Below, piece by piece: positions 1 to 5,818 of a stretch of 8,469 bases of DNA. Origin of the DNA: Candidatus Hydrogenedentota bacterium. GTDB taxonomy: Bacteria; Hydrogenedentota; Hydrogenedentia; Hydrogenedentales; GCA-2746185. Position numbers and translations under genes: made by a program. The notes beneath the pieces were generated by a model that was given only the letters and a program-made list of their open reading frames with translations, ran no database searches and was not told the DNA's origin. Within the stretch, counting starts at the first letter, position 1; every line of letters begins with the position of its first letter. Where the stretch lies: positions 1-8,469 of the forward strand of contig JASJYE010000081.1 in the NCBI GenBank assembly GCA_030123645.1, in the 5' to 3' direction.

Positions 1-140
1 GCTGCGACGAGCCCGCGAATCGGTGGGCACCTCCACCCTACGCTCTTGTTGCAACCTTTCGGCGCTTCCGGCAGTCTAGTATTCAGAGGCGTGAAGTGTA
101 TTCGGCCGCGATTGGCCCTTAGCCAAAGGAGAGCAGGGAC
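1..140. other. 5' edge: leader or tail of an unseen upstream gene
   Basis: This stretch has no recognisable gene. All three forward frames are open from the window edge: frame 1 to a TGA at 142-144, frame 2 to a TAG at 77-79, frame 3 to a TAG at 120-122. The frame-1 stop would overlap the start of the next gene as ATGA, a common layout in operons. However, the 47-residue translation resembles no family I know and uses several uncommon codons. A small inverted repeat, TTGGC (112-116) and GCCAA (122-126), lies just before the ribosome binding site of the next gene. No convincing -35/-10 pair was seen. Confidence 0.4.
125..133 (+). promoter_or_regulatory. Ribosome binding site of the DUF4252-like gene
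   Basis: AAAGGAGAG lies with its AGGAG core ending 9 nt before the ATG at 141. This is a strong Shine-Dalgarno match and fixes the start of the downstream gene. Confidence 0.75.
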
Positions 141-746
141 ATGAAAATGACAATCGGCGCGTGCACAGTGCTAATCATCGCATCACTGGCGGGGATTTCC
201 TGGGGTGAAGAGCAGTTGGAAAACCATCCGGGCTACGTCGACTTACAGGCCCGCGAAATCTTCGGTGAAGTGGAACCGACGGTTGAAGTGCTGCTCGACG
301 GGCCTCTGCTTCAGCTGATGGCCGGTGCGTCCGGCGAGGGCGATTCCGAGCTCGGGGAGATGCTCGCCAGCCTCAAACTCATCCGTATCAATGCATTCCA
401 GATCACGGAAGGGGCCGAGGAGGTCGCTGCCAAGTTTGAAGCGCTCAGCAAGCGCCTCGTGGAGGGCGGATGGAGCCGAGTAGTCCGCGTCAGAGAGGAC
501 GATGAGACCGTCAATGTCTTCGTGCGGGCAGACGAGGATGTCTTCCAGGGTCTGGTCGTGCTCGCGGCGGAATCGGATGAAGCCGTCTTCGTGAACATCG
601 TCGGCGACGTGAACCCCCTCCTGCTGGCTAAGCTCGGAAGCGGGTTATTCGGTGGCGACTTCGATTTATCAGAAATCGCCGAACTGATGTCGGAGCATGA
701 AGAGGCCGGGGAATCCGAGTCCGAAGAAGACACGGAAGAAGGCTAA
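141..746 (+). CDS. Secreted DUF4252-like protein with acidic C-terminal tail
   Basis: Exported protein of 201 aa, molecular function unknown. Residues 1-22 form a signal peptide: lysine near the N-terminus, hydrophobic core TVLIIASLAGI, likely cleavage after SWG. Residues about 29-165 resemble DUF4252: an HPGYVDL opening, alternating strands, GGWSRVVRVREDD in the middle, and QGLVVLAAESDEAVFVNIVGDVNP near the end (given here as key landmarks QGLVV, VNIVGD). The last 20 residues are almost all Glu, Ser, Asp and Gly, an acidic disordered tail that I do not regard as part of the core domain. DUF4252 proteins are often found near ECF sigma or anti-sigma genes, but none is visible because the window begins 140 nt upstream. 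The start is supported by a strong ribosome binding site. There is no lipobox cysteine, so a soluble periplasmic location is inferred. Family assignment is from remembered motifs only. Confidence 0.75.
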   Translation: MKMTIGACTVLIIASLAGISWGEEQLENHPGYVDLQAREIFGEVEPTVEVLLDGPLLQLMAGASGEGDSELGEMLASLKLIRINAFQITEGAEEVAAKFEALSKRLVEGGWSRVVRVREDDETVNVFVRADEDVFQGLVVLAAESDEAVFVNIVGDVNPLLLAKLGSGLFGGDFDLSEIAELMSEHEEAGESESEEDTEEG

Positions 747-801
747 GAGAACAGCGGGCAAGCCCTACCCGGCACGTTTCATAGGCGGTTGATTGCCTTG
801 T

Positions 802-1272
802 TTAGAGCGCGAGTTCCCGGGAGGCGAGTTGCACGCTGATACCGTGGGGGTCGTTGAAGTATATGCGGTCGTCTTCACGCCGCGGTTCGAGCCCTTCGGC
901 CTTGAGTTTTTCCTCCGCCTGGGCGACGTCGTAGTCGTCGATGGAAAAACAGAAGTGGTTAAGGCGCGACTCGGGGGAACGGAACAGCGCGACGAAGTTG
1001 TCGTCGCAGGTCATAAAACAATTCGAGGCGCCTTCCCGGACCACCTTGAGCCCGAGGTGCTTGACATAAAAATCGCGGCTCACGGCGATGTCCGGCGTAT
1101 AGAGCGCGATGTGATTGACCCCGTTCGCCCGGAAGGTGCTTGTCCCCTCCGCAGTGGCCCGGCCACCCACGGCCATTGCCGCGGCGATCGCGCCCAGATG
1201 CACGATCAATTCCCTTCGCGTGATGCGTCCCTGCTCGTAGTCCAGCACCATTTTCTCAACGTCGTTCTGCAT
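802..1272 (-). CDS. VOC (glyoxalase/dioxygenase-fold) protein with Tat-type leader
   Basis: Protein of 156 aa when started at the ATG at 1272. An upstream in-frame ATG at 1302 would add 10 residues, but only 1272 has a strong site (GGGAGGA, 7 nt away). Residues 17-42 look like a twin-arginine leader: I-T-R-R-E-L then a hydrophobic Ala/Gly/Val stretch, so folded export or membrane association is inferred. Residues 50-150 form one vicinal-oxygen-chelate domain: NHIALYTPD with His54, the FYVKHLGLKVV helix-strand, LNHFCFSIDD with His106, and YFNDPHGISVQL at the end. His54 and His106 match two usual metal ligands. The third, normally Glu in DPxGxxxEL, is Gln148. The enzymatic reaction cannot be told from sequence; glyoxalase, ring-cleaving dioxygenase and antibiotic-binding roles all share this fold. 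It is convergent with the DUF4252-like gene and divergent from dusB. Confidence 0.8.
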   Translation of the reverse strand: MQNDVEKMVLDYEQGRITRRELIVHLGAIAAAMAVGGRATAEGTSTFRANGVNHIALYTPDIAVSRDFYVKHLGLKVVREGASNCFMTCDDNFVALFRSPESRLNHFCFSIDDYDVAQAEEKLKAEGLEPRREDDRIYFNDPHGISVQLASRELAL

Positions 1273-1311
1273 GGCTCGTTCCTCCCAGCGCCTAGCGCGC
1301 ATTTACTTCAT

Positions 1312-1339
1312 ACTATAAGGGAGACGGCCTGTGAGGCAA
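1312..1339 (-). promoter_or_regulatory. Candidate promoter of the VOC gene
   Basis: On the minus strand, TTGCCT (1339-1334) and TATAGT (1317-1312) are separated by 16 bp. They match the sigma70 consensus at 4/6 and 5/6. Transcription would start near 1305, giving a leader of about 33 nt to the ATG at 1272. This also argues for the shorter start, since the ATG at 1302 would lie almost at the transcript end. Confidence 0.4.
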
Positions 1340-1425
1340 CTGCTTCCAGCACGCTGAACTTGATTCCGTTTCCCAGCTATGTCAGCATATAAGACCTTGG
1401 CGTAAAAGCTTTTAGAGCAAATCAA

Positions 1426-2403
1426 ATGAAGATCGGCACGATAGAGTTAGAGCATCCCTTGGCCCTCGCGCCCATGGAGGACGTGACGGATATTCCATTC
1501 CGGCGAATCTGCAAGGAGCGGGGCGCCGACCTCGTCTACACCGAGTTCACGAACTGCGAGGCGCTGGCGCGCAACGTGAAGCGTTCGCTCGAGAAGATCC
1601 GGATCGAGGAAGACGAACGGCCGGTTGGTATTCAGCTCTACGGGAGCAACGGGGACTCGTTGGAGAGGGCAGCGGCGATTGCGGAGGAGTATGCCCCGGA
1701 TTTCATCGACATCAACTGCGGGTGCTGGGTCAAGAAGATTGCGAATCGGGGCGACGGCGCGGGTTTGCTGCGCGACCTGAAGAAGTTTGAGTCGGTGGTG
1801 CAGTCGGTGATGCGCGGAACATCGCTGCCGGTGACGGTGAAGACGCGGCTCGGCTGGGACGAGGACAGTATCGTGATCCTGGACGTGGCGCGGATGCTCG
1901 AGGCGAACGGGGTGCAAGCGCTGACGGTGCATTGCCGCACGCGCAAGCAGGGCTACTCCGGCGAGGCGGATTGGTCGTGGCTCCCGCGCATCAAGGAGGT
2001 GTCGGGCATTCCGTTGTTCGCCAACGGCGATATCGCAACACCCGAAGACGTGAAAGCGGTGCTGGACCTGGGCTGTGACGGCGCGATGATCGGCCGGGGC
2101 GCCTTACAGAACCCTTGGATTTTTGAGCAGGCCAAGCACTACCTGGCTACCGGCGAGCACCTCGCGCCTGCCAGCATGGAAGAGCGCATCGAGCTGTGCA
2201 TCCGGCATCTGAAAGATTACGTCGCGATTCGCGACGGGGGCAGAGGAGTATTCGCCTTCCGCAAATTCTACATCCATTACCTAAGAGGCATGCCCGGCTC
2301 CACCAAAGTCCGCGTTAGTCTCATGGAGTTCACCGAGATTCCCCCAATCGAAGAGCGCCTTCGGGCCTATTTGAGCGACCTACCCGAGCTCATCGAAGTC
2401 TAA
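1426..2403 (+). CDS. dusB: tRNA-dihydrouridine synthase, DusB-like
   Basis: FMN enzyme that reduces specific uridines in tRNA to dihydrouridine using NADPH, in the cytoplasm. At 325 aa it has the usual length. The TIM barrel shows LAPMEDVTDIPFR (13-26), GIQLYGS (68-74), the catalytic-loop motif INCGCWVKK (96-104), LPVTVKTRLGW (134-144) with Lys139, LTVHCRTR (166-173) with His169, FANGDI (198-203) and MIGRGALQNPW (221-231), which binds FMN phosphate. The C-terminal helical domain follows from about 245. Cys100 is the catalytic cysteine by position. The next residue is Trp101 where the family usually has Pro, and Cys98 is a second nearby cysteine. The LAPMEDVTD, GCxVKK and GDGAGLL segments recall Bacteroidetes DusB as I remember it. 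The ribosome binding site is weak (TAGAGC). A TATAAG at 1388-1393 could be a -10, but no good -35 sits at standard spacing. An operon with the following hydrolase is likely. Confidence 0.92.
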   Translation: MKIGTIELEHPLALAPMEDVTDIPFRRICKERGADLVYTEFTNCEALARNVKRSLEKIRIEEDERPVGIQLYGSNGDSLERAAAIAEEYAPDFIDINCGCWVKKIANRGDGAGLLRDLKKFESVVQSVMRGTSLPVTVKTRLGWDEDSIVILDVARMLEANGVQALTVHCRTRKQGYSGEADWSWLPRIKEVSGIPLFANGDIATPEDVKAVLDLGCDGAMIGRGALQNPWIFEQAKHYLATGEHLAPASMEERIELCIRHLKDYVAIRDGGRGVFAFRKFYIHYLRGMPGSTKVRVSLMEFTEIPPIEERLRAYLSDLPELIEV

Positions 2404-2439
2404 TCCCGAGCGAGTTTTGCGCCATGATGAGCGCGCACA

Positions 2440-3306
2440 ATGACGGAACCACTGAAAACCGATTCGTTTATACGCCGGGCCAAGGCCATGCTTCTCAACC
2501 TCCTTCTCATTCTCGCCGTCGCGTACGGGGCGCTTGTCGTCCTGCTTTACTTCGCCCAAAACCGCCTCTTGTACTTCCCGGCCCGCCAGATCTATCAGAC
2601 GCCCTCAGCCAAGGGCTGGTCCTTCGAGGACCTGCGTCTAAGCGTGGGCGAGGAAACCACCGCCGCATGGTACGTCCATACCGAGGGACCGCGCCGTGGC
2701 GTCGTGCTCTTTTCACATGGAAACGCGGGCAATATAGCGGACCGGCTCGAGTCGATCGGCGTTTTCCGCGACTTGGGCCTGGACGTGCTCATCTACGACT
2801 ATGGCGGTTACGGGGAGAGTAGCGGCAAACCTTCAGAACCCAGGCTCTATGAGGACATCCGTGCGGCATGGCGCTACCTCATTGAAGAGCGAAAGATAGC
2901 GCCGGGTGAAATCGTTTTGTTCGGGCGCTCGCTCGGTGCAGGCCCGACATGCCAGCTCGCGACCGAGGTGCAACCTGCCGCTGTGATTATCGAGAGCGCC
3001 TTCCGCTCCGTGCCCGCGATGGCGCGCGAACTCTATCCTTGGCTACCGGTGCGCTTACTCGTGCGCAGCCGCTTCGACAACGAGTTGAAAATCAAGGAGA
3101 TCCGCGGGCCGCTACTCGTGGTGCATAGTCCGGACGACAGCATCATTCCCTACAGTCACGGTGAGAGACTCTTTGAGTTGGCGCCCTCGCCCAAGAGCTT
3201 CCTCGAAATTCGCGGAGACCACAACGAAGGCTTCTGGGAATCTGGAGAGTTATACGCGCGCGGATTGGAATCGTTTCTCGATCCGCTATTTCGTTCGGAA
3301 GATTAG
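2440..3306 (+). CDS. Membrane-anchored alpha/beta hydrolase (BEM46/ABHD13-17-like)
   Basis: Serine hydrolase of 288 aa, probably an esterase, thioesterase or lipase acting at the membrane; the substrate is unknown. Residues 18-40 form one transmembrane segment after a basic stretch (IRRAK), so an N-terminal anchor or uncleaved signal is likely. The catalytic domain shows the oxyanion motif FSHGNAGN (91-98), DYGGYGESSG (120-129), the nucleophile elbow GRSLG with Ser164, Asp233 in HSPDDSIIP, and His261 in GDHNEGF. This is a complete Ser-Asp-His triad. Neighbouring motifs (LLYFPAR, YSHGERLFELA) match bacterial BEM46-type hydrolases. The start at 2440 is the first ATG after an in-frame TGA (2428-2430). 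It lies 36 nt after the dus stop, which suggests cotranscription. A second possible start is Met17 (2488), directly before the membrane segment. The stop TAG shares bases with the stop of the convergent epimerase gene. Confidence 0.88.
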   Translation: MTEPLKTDSFIRRAKAMLLNLLLILAVAYGALVVLLYFAQNRLLYFPARQIYQTPSAKGWSFEDLRLSVGEETTAAWYVHTEGPRRGVVLFSHGNAGNIADRLESIGVFRDLGLDVLIYDYGGYGESSGKPSEPRLYEDIRAAWRYLIEERKIAPGEIVLFGRSLGAGPTCQLATEVQPAAVIIESAFRSVPAMARELYPWLPVRLLVRSRFDNELKIKEIRGPLLVVHSPDDSIIPYSHGERLFELAPSPKSFLEIRGDHNEGFWESGELYARGLESFLDPLFRSED

Positions 3307-4256
3307 GCGCTGTCGTTGGCGTCGAAGGATTGCGACCACTCGACTGCTTTTCGGATGCCGTTTTTAAGAGGCGTCGAGGGCTCGTACCCGAGTACGGTGC
3401 GCGCCTTGCTGATGTCGGCGACGTAGTGCGTGACTTCGCCGACGCGGGACGGCTCGACGGTGATATTGGGTTCCAAGCCGAGGGTCTCGCCCACGTGCTC
3501 CGCCATGGTAATCAGGCTATGGCCTTCTCCGCAGGCGAGGTTGATGGTCTCGTTGACCTCGGCCCCGTCGACGAGAAGTTTAATGCCGCGAACAATGCCG
3601 TCGATGCAGTCGTCGACGTAGGTGAAATCGAGCATCTTCTCTTCGCCAAAGACCGTGATGGGTTTGCCTTCGCTAATCTTGCGAATGAAAAGGGGGATAA
3701 CGCGCTCCATTCGCTCGATGTCGTTGTCGAAGCGGCCGTAGACGTTGCTAAACCGGAAGATGAGATAAGGCAGCTTATAGCACTGAGCGTAGGAGTAGAC
3801 AAAGGCTTCGCCGGATATCTTGCTGGCGGAGTACGGGCTCTCCGTGAACGCGAAGTCCGCGTGCGACTCGTCTGTGATGTAGCGGTGAATGTCGCCGTAG
3901 ACCTCGCGCGAGCTGCTGAATATGATGGGGAGGTTGTGTTTCCGGCAGTATTCGAGCGCGTTGAAAACCATGGTGATGTTTTCAAGCGCGCGGTCGGGCT
4001 GCTGGACCAACTCGTGCACCTTGGCATGCGCGGCAAGATGGACGACGGCGTCGATATCGGGCGGATAGGCAGCGTGTCCGATGCCTTCCTCAAAGCTGCT
4101 GTATTGGACGCTGAGATCCTGGAGCAGCGTCTCGATGCGATCCGTCCAGGTGTTCGGCCGGATGTCGATTCCGTAGACCGAATGCCCCTCGTCGAGCAGG
4201 CGCAAGGCAAGATTGGTCCCTATCTGGCCGCTAGAACCGGTGATCAGAATCCGCAT
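3303..4256 (-). CDS. NAD-dependent epimerase/dehydratase (extended SDR)
   Basis: Protein of 317 aa, likely acting on a nucleotide sugar (UDP-glucose 4-epimerase or dTDP-glucose dehydratase type), in the cytoplasm. The Rossmann fold opens with MRILITGSSGQIGTNL (GxxGxxG at residues 7-13), then DIRPN (31-35) after strand 2, as expected for NAD binding. VVHLAAHAKV (71-80) and IIFSSSREVYG (111-121) follow. The catalytic set is a Ser in SSS (114-116), Tyr142 and Lys146 in YSASK. Substrate-domain motifs RFSNVYG (168-174), VFGEEKMLDFTYVDD (202-216) and YEPSTPL (291-297) are all present. The reaction cannot be settled from motifs alone. AGGGGA lies 11 nt before the ATG, a long but usable spacing. It follows cysteine synthase on the same strand with a 309-nt repeat-bearing gap between, so shared transcription is uncertain. 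Its 3' end overlaps the hydrolase stop. Confidence 0.88.
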   Translation of the reverse strand: MRILITGSSGQIGTNLALRLLDEGHSVYGIDIRPNTWTDRIETLLQDLSVQYSSFEEGIGHAAYPPDIDAVVHLAAHAKVHELVQQPDRALENITMVFNALEYCRKHNLPIIFSSSREVYGDIHRYITDESHADFAFTESPYSASKISGEAFVYSYAQCYKLPYLIFRFSNVYGRFDNDIERMERVIPLFIRKISEGKPITVFGEEKMLDFTYVDDCIDGIVRGIKLLVDGAEVNETINLACGEGHSLITMAEHVGETLGLEPNITVEPSRVGEVTHYVADISKARTVLGYEPSTPLKNGIRKAVEWSQSFDANDSA

Positions 4257-4328
4257 AAACCGTTCTGTCCCCTGAAATTAGTTCCTGTTGCGGAAAACTA
4301 AAGAAGTAGAAGGCCTTCCCTCCGATCA

Positions 4329-4346
4329 TTCCCGCGGAGGCGGGAA
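4329..4346. repeat. Inner hairpin 1 of the palindromic element
   Basis: TTCCCGC (4329-4335), loop GGAG, GCGGGAA (4340-4346): a perfect 7-bp stem. There is no following T-run, so it is not a typical intrinsic terminator in either direction, although the stem could slow polymerase or stabilise a transcript end. Confidence 0.75.
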
Positions 4347-4384
4347 GCTCAGCACGAATTCGCGGTCGCCGGGCACTTCTTGAG

Positions 4385-4404
4385 ATTCCCGCCTACGCGG
4401 GAAT
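4385..4404. repeat. Inner hairpin 2 of the palindromic element
   Basis: ATTCCCGC (4385-4392), loop CTAC, GCGGGAAT (4397-4404): a perfect 8-bp stem. It is the inverted copy of hairpin 1, differing inside the loop. Both together could form either two separate hairpins or one long cruciform arm. Confidence 0.75.
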
Positions 4405-4565
4405 GACATGAAGAGTATGTTTCCGCAACAGAAACAAGTTAATTGATTTCCACGTCGTTGCGAGCGGAATGCGCAAGGATAGCAGTCCGAGGGGCTTGGA
4501 ATCATCCGGGCCGTCGCGCGGGCGGCGATAGGGATCGCAATAAGGAGCGCAATGGGCGTAGTGGT

Positions 4566-5492
4566 TCAAGATTCAAACAGACTAGTCGAGAGGTAGCGTT
4601 CGCCTGAATCGGGGAGGATTACCACGATGATTTTGCCGTCGTATTCGGGTTTCGCGGCGAGACGGACGGCCACGGCGGTTGCGGCACCGCAACTGATGCC
4701 GGAGATGAGGCCTTCCTCCCGGGCCAGCCTCCTGGCGCACTCATAGGCCTCCTCGCTCGTTACGGTTTCGATTCTGTCCACGAGATCCATATCGAGAATG
4801 CTGGGCTTGAAGCCTGCGCCGATGCCCTGGATGCCGTGCGGGCCGGGTTCGCCCCCGGAAAGCACGGGAGATTCGGCGGGTTCGACTGCGACGGATTCAA
4901 TCGCTTTGTTCTGCGTCTTCTTGATGTAGCGGTTGATGCCTGTAATTGTGCCGCCGGTGCCAACGCCAGCGACGAGGACATCAATGGCGCCATCGGTGTC
5001 GTTCCAGATTTCCGGGCCCGTGGTCTGGGCGTGGATTTCCGGATTGGCCGGGTTGTTGAACTGGTTCGGGAGGAAATAGCCGGGATTTTCTTTGATTAGG
5101 GCGTCGGCTTCGCGAATGGACGCCGGCATTCCGCCTTCGCCGGGGGTGAGGATTAGCTCGGCGCCATACGCGCGGAGCATGTTGCGGCGTTCGAGATTAA
5201 TGGTTTCCGGCATCGTGAGGATAAGGTTGTAACCTCGGGCAGCGGCGACGAAGGCGAGCGCAATGCCCGTATTGCCGGAGGTAGGCTCCACGATGGTGCC
5301 GCCGGGTTTAAGGAGCCCGCGCTTTTCCGCGTCCCAAACCATGCCGGCTGCGATGCGGCACTTTACGGAGTAGGCCGGGTTTCTCCCTTCGAGCTTGCCG
5401 TAGATCTTTGCTCCAAGACCGGCATCCAGATTGTGAAGATGGACCAGGGGCGTTTTTCCTATGCTCTCGCTCGCGTCGGCGAAGACATTCAT
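4566..5492 (-). CDS. cysK: Cysteine synthase A (O-acetylserine sulfhydrylase)
   Basis: PLP enzyme that makes cysteine from O-acetylserine and sulfide, the last step of cysteine biosynthesis, in the cytoplasm. The 308-aa length is near that of E. coli CysK. Clear motifs in order: IGKTPLV (11-17), NPAYSVKCRIA (38-48) with the PLP lysine Lys44, PTSGNTGIAL (70-79), which binds the substrate carboxylate, PNQFNNPANPEIH (142-154), GVGTGGTITG (176-185), which holds the PLP phosphate, SPVLSGGEPGPHGIQGIGAGF (208-228, the CysK-type signature), and PDSGERYLST (294-303) with Ser296 near the pyridine nitrogen. GISCGAA (265-271) has Cys where GISSGAA is usual. The start at 5492 has a good site (GAGGGGG). 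It has its own promoter, and no other sulfur gene is nearby. A cystathionine beta-synthase role is less likely given the length and CysK signature. Confidence 0.95.
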   Translation of the reverse strand: MNVFADASESIGKTPLVHLHNLDAGLGAKIYGKLEGRNPAYSVKCRIAAGMVWDAEKRGLLKPGGTIVEPTSGNTGIALAFVAAARGYNLILTMPETINLERRNMLRAYGAELILTPGEGGMPASIREADALIKENPGYFLPNQFNNPANPEIHAQTTGPEIWNDTDGAIDVLVAGVGTGGTITGINRYIKKTQNKAIESVAVEPAESPVLSGGEPGPHGIQGIGAGFKPSILDMDLVDRIETVTSEEAYECARRLAREEGLISGISCGAATAVAVRLAAKPEYDGKIIVVILPDSGERYLSTSLFES

Positions 5493-5495
5493 TTT

Positions 5496-5519
5496 GGCCC
5501 CCTCAGTATCCGGCCCCCT
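5496..5519 (-). repeat. Direct repeat AGGGGGCC at the cysK ribosome binding site
   Basis: On the minus strand AGGGGGCC occurs twice, at 5519-5512 and 5503-5496, 16 nt apart. The copy nearer the ATG acts as the Shine-Dalgarno sequence. The upstream copy could be a standby site, a regulator contact or chance in a GC-rich leader. Confidence 0.5.
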
Positions 5520-5594
5520 TGGCTCTTCCAGGCCCTCGAAGGCGCTCCGCAGCGTATGGCTAAGGTCTTGAGATGAAATTAGTTAGTGGGCCGG

Positions 5595-5623
5595 ATCGTA
5601 TCAGAGCACCCCGGCGATGTCAA
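5595..5623 (-). promoter_or_regulatory. Sigma70-type promoter of cysK
   Basis: On the minus strand TTGACA (5623-5618), a perfect -35, is followed after exactly 17 bp by TACGAT (5600-5595), 4/6 to the -10 consensus. Transcription would begin near 5588, leaving a 5' leader of about 95 nt before the cysK ATG. No T-box, S-box or other recognisable riboswitch motif was seen in the leader. Confidence 0.65.
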
Positions 5624-5666
5624 AGCCCTCGGGTCGCACGCAAGCGTTTTTTAGATCTAAGTTTGG

Positions 5667-5678
5667 TGCATGCATGCA
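5667..5678. promoter_or_regulatory. 12-bp palindrome in the divergent intergenic region
   Basis: TGCATGCATGCA is a perfect palindrome made of overlapping TGCA units. It lies about 45 bp upstream of the cysK -35 and 141 bp before the ankyrin start. It could be a protein binding site or a chance alternating purine-pyrimidine run. Confidence 0.25.
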
Positions 5679-5818
5679 AGGTTTCGTACACTCTTTGAAC
5701 AGGGGAACCGTAAGGGTGTCTGTGTGTCTCAATCGCAAAATCTAATTGCTATCTTGCGGCGCCGCATTAGGCTCCCATTTGAGGGCGGTGTCTTCCAACG
5801 AGTGGAGTGCTCTTGGCC

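Larger units (their letters stand above)
4282..4434. repeat. MITE/REP-like compound palindromic element, about 153 bp
   Basis: The outer ends are inverted repeats of each other: TTCCTGTTGCGGAAA (4282-4296) against the reverse complement of 4420-4434, TTTCTGTTGCGGAAA, 14 of 15 matching. Inside lie two hairpins, also in inverted orientation: CATTCCCGCGGAGGCGGGAA (4327-4346) against the reverse complement of 4386-4405, CATTCCCGCGTAGGCGGGAA, 19 of 20 matching. Each inner unit is itself a hairpin. There is no open reading frame, so any mobility would depend on a transposase encoded elsewhere. Target-site duplications are not obvious. The arrangement resembles REP/BIME or MITE elements, and the core resembles ATTCCC-N8-GGGAAT repeats such as neisserial dRS3. 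Confidence 0.65.
4257..4565. other. 309-nt intergenic region between the epimerase and cysK genes
   Basis: No coding frame is supported. The part nearest the epimerase start (4282-4434) is a compound inverted repeat, listed separately. The stretch 4448-4530 contains GTCGTTGCGAGCGGAATGCG and a GC-rich tract around GGGCCGTCGCGCGGGCGGCG. This faintly recalls the dispersed TTGCGAGCG-type repeats of many bacterial genomes, but I cannot show a second copy here. There is no clear terminator with a T-run after cysK on the minus strand. Confidence 0.5.
5493..5818. other. Divergent intergenic region, cysK / ankyrin lipoprotein
   Basis: The left part holds the cysK leader and promoter. The right part (about 5640-5818) must drive the ankyrin-rnhA pair, but I found no convincing -35/-10 pair. 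TTGAAC at 5695-5700 has no -10 at standard spacing. A 12-bp palindrome TGCATGCATGCA lies at 5667-5678. Short frames on both strands here have no similarity to known families. Confidence 0.45.

Noticed and set aside
2424..2822. Forward frame of 132 codons starting just before the hydrolase
   Set aside because: It is a frame-shifted shadow of the hydrolase, rich in Arg and Pro, with no recognisable domain.
3330..4301. Long forward frame of 323 codons opposite the epimerase gene
   Set aside because: It is the antisense of a well-supported SDR with intact catalytic motifs. Its own translation matches no family and is explained by GC-rich codon bias.
4384..4441. Promoter for the epimerase inside the repeat (minus strand TTAACT, 17 bp, CATACT)
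   Set aside because: Each box matches only 4/6, and it would give a leader of about 145 nt through two hairpins. Not strong enough to annotate.
4273..5584. Identical 11-mer TGAAATTAGTT at 4273-4283 and 5574-5584
   Set aside because: It touches the edge of the palindromic element and the cysK leader, but the second copy has no repeat beside it. An isolated 11-nt match in 8.5 kb can easily be chance.
5640..5655. T-run after GCAAGCG resembling a terminator
   Set aside because: The preceding stem is only three pairs and no forward-strand gene ends nearby.
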